This document shows, in pieces, positions 1 through 8,365 of a DNA stretch of 64,000 bases. Position 1 is the first letter of the stretch; each line of letters opens with the position of its first letter. Both the position numbers and the translations under genes were made by a program. The stretch covers positions 56,521 through 120,520 of the forward strand of contig JAGTXO010000066.1 of the NCBI GenBank assembly GCA_019448385.1, read 5' to 3'. The stretch is from Diacronema lutheri. Taxonomy: Eukaryota; Haptophyta; Pavlovophyceae; Pavlovales; Pavlovaceae. Under the pieces are notes generated by a model. It saw only the letters and a program-made list of their open reading frames with translations. It was not told where the DNA came from and made no database searches.

Positions 1-1
1 C

Positions 2-2348
2 TGGCTGCTGCAGGCCAAGCCGCTCTGGTCCCTCGTGCACGCGGCGGCGTTCAACGGCAACCTGCCCATCTTGCTCTACCTCGAGCAGCACGCGCCCGCG
101 GAGCTGCTCCACGCGCTCGACGCGGACGGCAACAACGCGCTGCACGTGCTGCTCGGCGCGTCGCGCGACGAGGCGTGCGCGCACTTCTTGCTCGACCGCG
201 GCGTGGACGGATACGCACTCAACGACGAGGGCCGCTCGCCGCTCTCCCTCGCCGTCGAGCGCCTGCCCGAGATCGCCGCGCGGCTGCTGCGTCAAAAGGC
301 CAATTTTGAATATTACTGGCGCGGCGCCCCTTTGCCGCGCGCGCAGCGCGCGGGGCCGCCCGTGGGCTGGCGCTCGCGCTCAGCCAGCCTCGCGGCCGCT
401 CAGCCCGGCTCGCACCTCCTCCCTTCCGATCCCATCGACCTCCGCGCAGGTACGGTTACAACTTGTACCGTTACTCGTTCGATGGGATTGTCCTTCCGAC
501 CAACGGTTCGAAGGCGCTCGCCTTCACGACGATCGACGGCTCGGGCGCGCGGCTGACGCTCGAGCAGCTCATCGTCGCGCACAAGCGCAAGGAGCTGCTT
601 GCCGTGCCCATCATGCGAACGCTCCTTGAGCGCAAGTGGAAGTGGTTCGCGAGGTGCGCGCGCTTCACCGAGACGGACGCGCCGCGCGCGCACGCGCGCA
701 CGCTCAGCTGAATGGGAAGCCGCCGCTCCGCCCACTCCGGGAACCCACTCCGGGAACTCTCGCGAGCGCACGCTTCACCGCCAGCCGCGCCGCGCCGCGC
801 CGCGCCGCGCTGCCTTGCCGAGGGGCGTGTCCCAGTGGCGGAGTGCCTGACTGGGTGTCTGTGCGCGCGTGCGCACTTCTTGCGTGGCGAGGGGCAAACG
901 TGCTGCGCGCAGGCGGCGCCGCCCGGCGCTACGCACAGCACAGCGCAGCACAGCACGGCCGCGCGCGCACGCGTCAGACCCACGCTGCCAATGTCGCGCG
1001 TCGCTCGGCCTGCGCGCCCCTGGCGCGCGGAACGACGCCCCTCTCGCATGGAACGACGCAGGTACATTTACCAGGAGCGCGTGCTGCTGTACGCGCTCAT
1101 GGTCGCCTGCGCCTTCGCGCACTCGGTCAACCCGATCGACGCGTGGTGTGCGGCGCGGCTCGCGAGCAGCACCGCAGCCGCGAGCTCCGCGGCGGTGGCT
1201 GCGACCGCGGCGAGCACGGCGGTCGTGGTCGAGGCGCTGCGCGCGGGCGCGATCAGCGCGTCGGCTGAGCTTGCCCCACTCCAATCATCGGCTGAGTTTG
1301 CGCTGCTTGAGCTGCTCTACTACGCCGCCTCTGCGGGGGGCCTTTACTCATGGTGGCACTTTTTGCGCGTTGAAGTTGACGAGCTGCAGTACGAGTCTGG
1401 CTTTGACCTGCGCAGGCACTATTCGTCCTTCTGGTGCGCGCGCGGCGTATGCGGCGTCCGCAACGACCCGTCGCGCGCGGCGTCTCGACGCGCACGGCTC
1501 GGCGCGGGCGGCTCGGCGGTCGCGGCGCGGCACGCGGCGGGATATGCCAGAGCATCGTCGAGGCGTGCGCGCCGCGCTGCGCGCGCGCCTCACGCCGTGC
1601 CGCGCGCGCCGTGCGGCTGCGCAGGAACATTGTCGACGCGGTGAACCTCGTCGCCGTCCCGTCGCTCATCCTGCCCACCACAATCCTGAGCGCGGCGCAC
1701 CACCCGCAAGCGGCGGCGGTGGCGGAGATGCTCGTCCCTCTCTCGTCGCTTCTACAGCTCACGCTCGCGCTGCGCATGCTGCAGTACGTCTCGCTCTACC
1801 GGCCGCTCGGTCCGCTCCTCGTCACGGTCGGCGGAATGATCCGCAACATTGTGCAGTTCTTTGGCGTGTACGCGTTCGTGCTGCTTGGCTTCTCCGACGC
1901 CATCTTTGTCCTCTTCAACGCGTCACCGGAGGTGATCGACGGCTCGGTCCAGCCCGTGAGCTACCAGGAAGTCGTCACAAACATGGTCCTGTGGGTGCTC
2001 GGCGAGATCGACTTTGCGATGCTCGAGCAGCTGCACGGCGTGCAGCGCGTGCTCGGCTTTGGCCTCTTCTGGGCCAACACGATGCTGACGGTCTTCGTGC
2101 TGCTCAACCTGCTCATCGCCGTGCTCAACACCACGTACGAGCAGGTGACTGAGCGCGCCTTTAACGAGTGGCTCTTTCTGCGTCTCAACACGATGCTCGA
2201 GTTCGAGTCGTCCTCGTCCTCGTCCACGACGAGCTCGTCCGGCCTCGACGAGTACTTCATCGAGGTGGAGGGCCTCAACAACAGGCGGACGGTGGAGATT
2301 TCGATCGACGTCAACGACCCCGACCAGCGCGACCGCTCGCGTCGATAG
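2..2348 (+). CDS. Ankyrin-repeat TRP-type cation channel, 5' partial
   Basis: Four exons fit: 2-318, 450-653, 1062-1433 and 1625-2348. They sum to 539 codons and join in phase. The first intron (319-449) is GC-AG; the other two start GTGCGC. The 5' end lies outside the window. The N-terminal ~100 residues hold ankyrin-like repeats (HAAAFNGNLPILLYL, DADGNNALHVLL, NDEGRSPLSLAV). Hydrophobic segments follow, starting at YIYQERVLLYALMVACAF. A TRP/polycystin-like pore region (VVTNMVLWVLGEIDF) comes next, then a final S6-like helix ending LLNLLIAVLNTTYEQV. The C-terminus is Ser-rich and acidic. The expected role is a non-selective, probably calcium-permeable channel at the plasma or ciliary membrane. 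Family placement rests on ankyrin repeats plus pore/S6; the exact TRP subfamily cannot be told. Confidence 0.82.
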
Positions 2349-2529
2349 CATTGGCGCGCCCGACCAGCCCGACGGGCGCCGGGTGCGCGACGGCCGCGCC
2401 GTCGCGCGTCATTGACGCCGGCATGCTCTTGACAGCTTTCCCGCCATTTTATGTTTTAGGATCGGGGATCGACGACATTGGTGGCTACTCGATTCCCCCG
2501 CAGCTGGTGCTGACCCCGCTGTCCTGACG

Positions 2530-2543
2530 TAAGCGCCGTTAGT
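2530..2543 (+). repeat. 14-bp dispersed motif TAAGCGCCGTTAGT, copy 1
   Basis: This copy lies 28 bp before the 2OG-oxygenase start codon. The same 14-mer recurs at 3413-3426 just after that gene. A one-base variant ends the 93-bp repeats at 3579-3671 and 35682-35774, and a diverged copy is at 48502-48515. All five are on the plus strand, outside the supported coding cores. A nearby TTTTAGGATC string occurs at about 2454 and 2547. Confidence 0.6.
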
Positions 2544-2571
2544 ATGTTTTAGGATCCAGGTCTTGAGGACG

Positions 2572-3405
2572 ATGGTGGCGGCGGACGTCTTTGACAATGT
2601 TCTTCGGTCAGGCGCATCCAGCACGCCCGAGGCGCTCGACCTCGCGCCCTCGCAGCCGGGCTTCGTTGTCGTCATCCCAGACCTGCTCGATCACGCGGAG
2701 TGTGCCGCGCTCATCTCGGCCGGTGACGCTGTCGGCTGGGAGCCGGCGACGGCAGCCGACCGGACGCCGCGCAAGAACGAGGCCTACCTCGACCGGGACG
2801 CGCTCCATTTTAAGTCGCCACGCTTCGAGACCGAGCTCTGGCGTCGCCTGCTTCCCTATTTGCCACCCGTCGGTGATCGTGCCCCCGTCGGTCTGCACGC
2901 CGATGGTCCGCGCGGCGAGGCCGGGCAGTGCCGCCTGTATCGCTACACGGCGTCGCAGCGCTTCGGCAAGCACGTGGACGTGAGCCGGCGGGGTGCGCGC
3001 ACAGACGAGGAGACGGAGTACACGCTCCTCGTCTACTTGAGCTCCGAGGGCGAGCTACCGCCAGGCCGGACAGGCAAGAGCGCGAGCCGCGCCGACGGCG
3101 GCGACTCGAGACCGCTTGCCGGCGGGGACACCATCTTTTGGGCCTCGGCGCGCAAGGAGCTGTGCCGCGTGTCACCGCGCGCGGGCTTGGCGCTGCTCCA
3201 CGCGCACGGCCGGCGGTGTCTCGTGCACGAGGGCGAGGAGGTGCAGAAGGGTGCCAAGTACGTCCTGCGCGCGGACGTGTTGTACGCGCCGTCGTCAACG
3301 TCGCGGCCGGCCGCGCCGGCGGCGCTGACTGGCGCGGGCGCGGGCGCCACGACGCCGCGAGCGGCCGTCCGGCAGCAAGATGTTGGGAAGGGCGCATCGA
3401 GGTAA
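2572..3405 (+). CDS. 2-oxoglutarate/Fe(II) dioxygenase, prolyl-4-hydroxylase-like
   Basis: This single-exon gene encodes 277 residues from the first ATG. The P4Hc-type double-stranded beta helix is visible. The iron ligands read as His134-x-Asp136 in FGKHVDVS and distal His219 in CLVHEGEEV. The following lysine/arginine-rich KGAKYVLRADVLY is where the 2OG-binding basic residue sits in this family. The N-terminal PGFVVVIPDLLDHAECAAL and central TLLVYLS are also typical. The likely reaction is hydroxylation of a protein or small-molecule side chain with O2 and 2-oxoglutarate; the substrate is unknown. There is no evident signal peptide, so a cytosolic or nuclear site is more likely than the secretory pathway. 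The C-terminal ~40 residues are Ala/Pro/Gly-rich. The gene lies between two direct copies of a 14-bp repeat. Confidence 0.8.
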   Translation: MVAADVFDNVLRSGASSTPEALDLAPSQPGFVVVIPDLLDHAECAALISAGDAVGWEPATAADRTPRKNEAYLDRDALHFKSPRFETELWRRLLPYLPPVGDRAPVGLHADGPRGEAGQCRLYRYTASQRFGKHVDVSRRGARTDEETEYTLLVYLSSEGELPPGRTGKSASRADGGDSRPLAGGDTIFWASARKELCRVSPRAGLALLHAHGRRCLVHEGEEVQKGAKYVLRADVLYAPSSTSRPAAPAALTGAGAGATTPRAAVRQQDVGKGASR

Positions 3406-3412
3406 GCGCCGT

Positions 3413-3426
3413 TAGTAGTAGTATTT
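3413..3426 (+). repeat. 14-bp dispersed motif TAAGCGCCGTTAGT, copy 2
   Basis: This copy begins eight bases after the oxygenase stop codon and is identical to the copy at 2530-2543, in the same orientation. Together the two bracket the oxygenase gene. Confidence 0.6.
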
Positions 3427-3578
3427 TCCGGCGCGGCGACGGCGGCGGCGGCCGGCGGGGGCCGGCGAGGGGTGGCTAGGCGTGTGTGGGTGTCCGCCCA
3501 TGACGCGTCCTGCCACGTCCTTGCCGTCCCGGCCGTTCCCGCTGCCGGCGTGCACAGGGTCGACGACCTGATTTCGGC

Positions 3579-3671
3579 CTGATGTTGCGTGCGCCCTTTC
3601 GCTCGCTCCGTTTGTCCAGCCTCGGCCCCGTGCGCGCCCCTCCTGCTGACCCGCCTGTAAGCGTCGTTAGT
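3579..3671 (+). repeat. 93-bp dispersed repeat, copy A
   Basis: By direct reading this is identical over all 93 bases to 35682-35774, 32 kb away in the same orientation. It ends in TAAGCGTCGTTAGT, a one-base variant of the motif that brackets the oxygenase gene. It lies between the oxygenase and the FkbM gene. A looser match to the upstream part (GGTGGCTAGGCG near 3474) also occurs near 48417, ahead of another copy of the 14-mer. It could be the end of a mobile element or a MITE-like sequence; no inverted partner was found. Confidence 0.7.
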
Positions 3672-3742
3672 GTATTTTGGGAGCAGAGTGAAGGCTGGCG
3701 CATCCCGCCTTAAAAGTATTATTGCCATCGCCGACAACACCA

Positions 3743-4597
3743 ATGGCAGCGTTCTTTCTAGCCTTGGCGTCGACGTCCCTCGTTGCGGAGGAGGCGAGCG
3801 GCTTTCGCGCGGTACACCTCTTCGTCGGAATCAACGACAAGCCCGCGCCACTCCCCAAGGACCGGCGGGGCACGTGGCACGCGCAGGCCGGCCAGGACCG
3901 GATCGTCGCGGACGTGTTTGCGCGCAAGCGCGACGGCTTCTTCGTCGATTTGGCGGCCAACCACCCGGTGTACCTGTCGAACACGCGCACGCTCGAGCGC
4001 GACTTTGGATGGCGTGGCATTTGCATAGATGGCAACCCCGAGCTCCTACACGAACTCGCGCGCCACCGCTCGTGCTCGGTCGTCGGCTCGGTCGTCGCGG
4101 CGAGCCGGGACACGACAGTCACCTTCCGAAAGTTCCAGGTCGCGGACTGGCAGACCAACTCGAGCTCATGGGAGCACGGACTGTCTGGGATTGTATCGAC
4201 GCCCAGTTGGTGGGAGTGGCTCACCGGCGCCACCGCCAAGCACGGCGACGCCGTGACGACCGTCGACGAGCGCGCGAAGGCGACGACGCTCGCGAACATT
4301 CTCGAAACGTTCAAAATGCCGCACTCCGGCGTGGACTATCTCTCGCTCGACGTGGAGGGCGCGGAGGAAGAGGTGCTGCGCACTTTTCCCTTTGGTAGCA
4401 TTCCGATCCGCGTGCTCACCATCGAGCGGCCCAAGCCCGCAGTGCGCGCTCTTCTGCGCAAACACAACTTTACATACGCGCGCGATGTTGGCGTCAAGTT
4501 GGACGAGCTGTGGCTGCACGGCTCGATGGCGCACCGCGTGGAGGCGGCGCGCGCGCACAGCTGCCCCGGCCGCAGTTGCGTCGTAGATCACGATTGA
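3743..4597 (+). CDS. FkbM-family SAM-dependent methyltransferase
   Basis: This single-exon gene encodes 284 residues. ATG 3743 is chosen as the first methionine before the conserved core. The Rossmann core is clear: motif I GFFVDLAANHPVYLSNT, motif II GICIDGNPELL, and the late acidic motif VDYLSLDVEGAEEEVL that defines FkbM proteins. The family O-methylates sugars or small molecules. In protists, members often sit beside glycan enzymes, but here the neighbour is an oxygenase. The N-terminus (MAAFFLALASTSLVAEEASG) is a plausible signal peptide, so secretory or Golgi action is possible. The substrate is unknown. Confidence 0.82.
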   Translation: MAAFFLALASTSLVAEEASGFRAVHLFVGINDKPAPLPKDRRGTWHAQAGQDRIVADVFARKRDGFFVDLAANHPVYLSNTRTLERDFGWRGICIDGNPELLHELARHRSCSVVGSVVAASRDTTVTFRKFQVADWQTNSSSWEHGLSGIVSTPSWWEWLTGATAKHGDAVTTVDERAKATTLANILETFKMPHSGVDYLSLDVEGAEEEVLRTFPFGSIPIRVLTIERPKPAVRALLRKHNFTYARDVGVKLDELWLHGSMAHRVEAARAHSCPGRSCVVDHD

Positions 4598-5332
4598 ATT
4601 CTGCTGCTGACCGTGACGGCCACGCGCGCACGGGATGGAGCGAAGCAGGGCGAGGCGCGTCCGTGAGCAGCGCCAACAGGGCGCGCTCGCCCCCCGCGGG
4701 CACGGTCGCTGTCCATGTGCTGCGGCGCGGTCGCGGCGGGATCCGCGGCGATCGCGACAGCGCGCTTCGACGGCGCTCGGCGATGCGCAGGAGCTCGGTG
4801 CGGTCGCGGGAGCGGCGGGAGGAGGTGCGCAAAGCGCGGCGCGCCCACGGTGGCAGCGTGGCGGTGCCAACCTGCAGCTTGCACTCGCGCGGCACGCGGC
4901 AGATTGCAGCTTGGCAAAGCCGGCAACGGCCTCGTCTTCACGCTCGCACCGCTCGCGCGGGTAGGCTGGCAAGCTGCGCGCGCAGCCTGCTGAAGATGAG
5001 GGCGTCTCCGGCCTCCGCTTTCGCATCGTGCCGCCGCAGCCGCCGCCACACCGAGCCGATAGAGCGCAGGCGCGTTACCGAGCCGGGCAAGTACGACAGC
5101 TCGCGCGCTTCGCATCGTGCTCGGGGTACGCGTCCGTTGGCCAGCTCGCGCTCGCTACGCGGTGGCACATGACGCCCATCGCGGAGTGTGCGGCGTGCAG
5201 GCGGTCAATGTGCCTCTTCTGCAGCGTCTACACCGAGCGCGTCTCCGCGATGCGCGTCACGTGCGGGAAAGAGGCGCCGTGCCGCGCTGAAGCCACGCCG
5301 GATTTCCGGGTCTTCCAGTTTGACTCGAAGCT
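4598..5332 (+). other. Intergenic region with a possible Cys-rich upstream exon
   Basis: There is no complete gene in these 735 bp. On the plus strand an open stretch (about 4995-5320) encodes a cysteine cluster (ECAACRRSMCLFC, then TCGKEAPC) that could be a zinc-binding exon. A CAG acceptor-like site follows it near 5320, just before the next gene's start codon. It may be a 5' exon of the UBA/NYN gene, but I could not find a phase-consistent donor. The rest is GC-rich DNA without recognisable signals. Confidence 0.3.
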
Positions 5333-7765
5333 ATGGAAAAGGCGCTCGCCTCCATGGGGTATGGGATCGACGAGGCGAGCAGGGCGGTCAATCAGCTCGG
5401 CCTGGCCTCGCGCGTCCTCCATTACGACGACACCGACATTGTGCTCGTAGTCGAGGCCATCGAGTGCGCGCGCGAGGCCGCCGCGACCGCCGCGCGCGCC
5501 GCGCTGCCTCTGCCGCAGCCCGCGTCTGCGCCCGTAGCATCGGCGGCGGCAGTGACGGCGACAGCGGCGATGCGCGAGTTGTGCACGGCGCTCACGACGA
5601 TGGGCTACTCGCACGCCGAGGCCGACGCCGCGATGCGCGCGCTCCGCCCGCGCGACGCGAGCATGGCGTCGATGGCCGAAGCGATCGATTTGATCGAGAC
5701 GTGGCGCGAGGGCGCGTTTGGCGGACAAGACGGCCCGGATGGGTGGGCGGGCAAGTGCACGAGCATGGCGTGTGCAGCCGCTGCGGCTCCAAGCGACGCG
5801 CGAGCCCGTACCGATGCGTGCACTGACGCGATCACGGCCGTCGCTGCAGTTGCGGCAGCCGACGCGGTGGGCATGCGCCAGGGTGGGGACGGTGCCGACG
5901 CCGGTTGGGAGCGCCGCGCACTCGCCGCCCATCACGCCGAGGACGAGCACATGGTGGACGTGGCGCGCGGCCAGCTTGATGGTCAAGGCGGCGCGATTGG
6001 GAATCATCAAGCGAGCGGTGGGCGCGCCATGCATGTCGTCGACGCTGGGCGCGCGACGGCGAACGGCGTGGCGCAGAGTGCGAGCATGCCAAGCGATCTC
6101 GACGAGGACAGACACGTGTGCAACTACCGCTCGCTGCCGCCCGCGGCGCCCGTGCGCGTCGCATGCGCCGGTGATCCGCGTCGCGCGCACGAAGGGGATG
6201 CAGGGCCTGCGCACTCAAGCCGGCCGGGCAGTGGGCTTTTGGGCGATGGCGTCGCAGAGCACGCAGCCCAGCATGGCGACGTGTTGGCCCTGCGCGGGTG
6301 CGCCGCGCGCGTCGAGCGCGAGGGCGAGCGCGCGGCGGACGCGCAGGCGGGTGATTTTGACGAACCCTTAGGCGACGAACGCCACGATGGCGGCGCGAAG
6401 GCGGAGGCGCTGAGAGCGCGCGCGCTCGACGCGGAGGCTGCGGTGCATGCCGTGGCCGCCGCGGCCGAGGCCGAGGCGCGCGAGGCGTGCGAGCTGGCCG
6501 CCCGGCTGGAGCGCGAGGAGCGGCAGGCCGCGCACGCCGCGGCCGAACGCGAAGCGCGCGAGCTCGCCGAGCGCCTCGTGCGCGAAGAGGAAGAGGCGGA
6601 GGCGGCCGCAGCCTTGCGCGTGGCCGAGCGGGCGCTCGAGTGCGAGGCGGCGGCGCGCGCGGCTGCGGACGAGCGGCGCGCGCGCGAAACGGCCGCGAGA
6701 ATTGCGTGCGACGATGCCGCGGAGGCCGCCGCGCGGCTCGCGCGCGACGAGGAGCTCGCGCGCACGCTCGCGCGCGACACGCTCGTCGCGTCGGACGAGC
6801 GGGTGGCGCAGGAGGCGTGGTCAGCTGAGACCGCGCGCGCGCTGCAGGAGGCGGACAACGCGGAGCGCGTTCGTGCCGATGCCGCGCGCCGCGAGCGCGA
6901 GCGCGCGGACGCGGCGTTTGCCCGGCAGTGGCGTGAGCGCGAGGAGGGGGAGGCGAAGGCGATCGCCGCACGCATCGAGCGCGAACATGGCGAGCGTGAA
7001 CTGCGTGCGCGCATGTTCGTTTTGCCGAGGCCCGCGGGCGCGTGCGCGCATACGGACGACGTCGATGCGCTCGGCCAGCCGCTCCGACCGACGACGGGCG
7101 CGAGCGCCGCCGGCGCGCGCGGCAAGCTGCCCATCGTGCACTCGCAGCCAGGGGCGTCGCGCCCGCCCGGCGCGGCCGGCGCGGTGCCCGCGCCGCTCAT
7201 CCGCGCGGCGCTCGTCGCGGCCACGGGCGGCGGCGAGTCGAGCTCGCATGCATCCCCCGCTGCGAGCTCGTCGCGCACGCCAACCGCCTCGCCGCTCGCG
7301 CACGTCGTCCTCATCGACGGCGCGAACGTCGGATTTGAATTCTCGCGCACGCCCGGCCGTCCCGACTTCCGCGGCGTGTGCGCCTGCGTCCTCGGCCTCC
7401 GTCGGCTGGGCCTCGAGCCGATGGTCGTGCTGCACCGGCAATGGCGCGACTTTCAGCGCAGCTCCCTCTCCTACGAATCGGCGCACGCGCTGGAGTGGCT
7501 CGAGGCGCAGGCTCGCCACACGCTCACGTTCACGCCGTCGCAGGCGGACGATGACGAGTTCACGATCTCCTACGCGCAGCAGCACCGCTGCCCGATCGTG
7601 ACGAACGACAACTTCAACAACCACGTCGCGCGCGGGATCATCGACCGGCGGTGGGCGCAGCGCACGCTCGTCAAGTATGCCTTCCTCGGCGACGAGTGGA
7701 CGCCCATCATGAGCGCACGGCGCGCGCTCGAGGAATATGCGCGCACGGGCGCGATGGTGGGCTGA
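5333..7765 (+). CDS. UBA-like, coiled-coil, NYN/Zc3h12a-type RNase-domain protein
   Basis: The frame encodes 810 residues. Two UBA-like helical modules lead: residues 1-45 (MEKALASMGYGIDEA) and about 82-125 (LCTALTTMGYSHAEADAAM). A long Ala/Glu/Arg-rich coiled coil covers about 350-560. The C-terminal ~150 residues form a NYN/PIN ribonuclease-like fold: HVVLIDGANVGFEF with the first acidic residue near 662, then VVLHRQWRDF, ADDDEFTISYA and CPIVTNDNFNNHV. This order of acidic motifs matches the Zc3h12a/N4BP1/KHNYN RNase family, which cleaves single-stranded RNA in immune mRNA decay. A role in ubiquitin-linked RNA turnover is inference. A Cys-rich 5' exon may be missing from this model. Confidence 0.7.
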   Translation: MEKALASMGYGIDEASRAVNQLGLASRVLHYDDTDIVLVVEAIECAREAAATAARAALPLPQPASAPVASAAAVTATAAMRELCTALTTMGYSHAEADAAMRALRPRDASMASMAEAIDLIETWREGAFGGQDGPDGWAGKCTSMACAAAAAPSDARARTDACTDAITAVAAVAAADAVGMRQGGDGADAGWERRALAAHHAEDEHMVDVARGQLDGQGGAIGNHQASGGRAMHVVDAGRATANGVAQSASMPSDLDEDRHVCNYRSLPPAAPVRVACAGDPRRAHEGDAGPAHSSRPGSGLLGDGVAEHAAQHGDVLALRGCAARVEREGERAADAQAGDFDEPLGDERHDGGAKAEALRARALDAEAAVHAVAAAAEAEAREACELAARLEREERQAAHAAAEREARELAERLVREEEEAEAAAALRVAERALECEAAARAAADERRARETAARIACDDAAEAAARLARDEELARTLARDTLVASDERVAQEAWSAETARALQEADNAERVRADAARRERERADAAFARQWREREEGEAKAIAARIEREHGERELRARMFVLPRPAGACAHTDDVDALGQPLRPTTGASAAGARGKLPIVHSQPGASRPPGAAGAVPAPLIRAALVAATGGGESSSHASPAASSSRTPTASPLAHVVLIDGANVGFEFSRTPGRPDFRGVCACVLGLRRLGLEPMVVLHRQWRDFQRSSLSYESAHALEWLEAQARHTLTFTPSQADDDEFTISYAQQHRCPIVTNDNFNNHVARGIIDRRWAQRTLVKYAFLGDEWTPIMSARRALEEYARTGAMVG

Positions 7766-8365
7766 CGGCGCGCGCGCCATCGGCGAGAAGCCGACGATGC
7801 CGCCGCCGCAGGCTGCGACGCGCAAGCTGGTGCAGCGAGCAATGGCACTCTCGACCACGCTGACGCCCGTTGTCAGTTGGCGCGCTTCTCCACCAGTCCT
7901 GTGAATGTGAATGTGACTCAAATGCAACGGTTCGATCCGCCTCCGTCTGCCTCAACTTGTCTGTGCCGGCCACACGGACAGTGCCGACTGCGGACCGCAC
8001 GCGCATCGTGCATCGCCCTCGGGCGTCCCAGCTCCCACCGCCACCGCACCAACCGGGCTGCTCAGCCCATGGCGTCACATCCGAAGCGCCGCATCGTCCG
8101 AGGGCGACCCCGGCTCGAGCCCTGCGCCCGCCATGCTGGCGGTCGCGGGCTTGTCCGTGACGCACGCGCCGTAGGTGGCGAACAAGGGCGATGCGGCATG
8201 CCCAGGCTGAGGCGCTCGCATGCTCGGCGCGGGAGCGCCCGGCTGTGCGGCGAACGCTGCAAGGGCGGCGGCCGTGGCCTCGCCCGCGGCGCCGCGCGCG
8301 CTCGGCGCGCAGGCGGCGGCGGCGGCGAAAGTGGCGGTGGCCGCGCCCGTCGCCTTGTGCGGCGG
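7766..8365. other. Convergent intergenic region, nothing recognised
   Basis: This 600-bp spacer separates the convergent 3' ends of the NYN gene and the giant CHAT gene. I see no RNA gene, repeat or conserved coding frame. A GGTTCGATCC string at about 7929 resembles a tRNA T-arm but has no matching acceptor or anticodon arms. Confidence 0.5.

Noticed and set aside
7925-7945. GGTTCGATCC, tRNA T-arm-like
   Set aside because: No matching acceptor stem, D-arm or anticodon arm around it.
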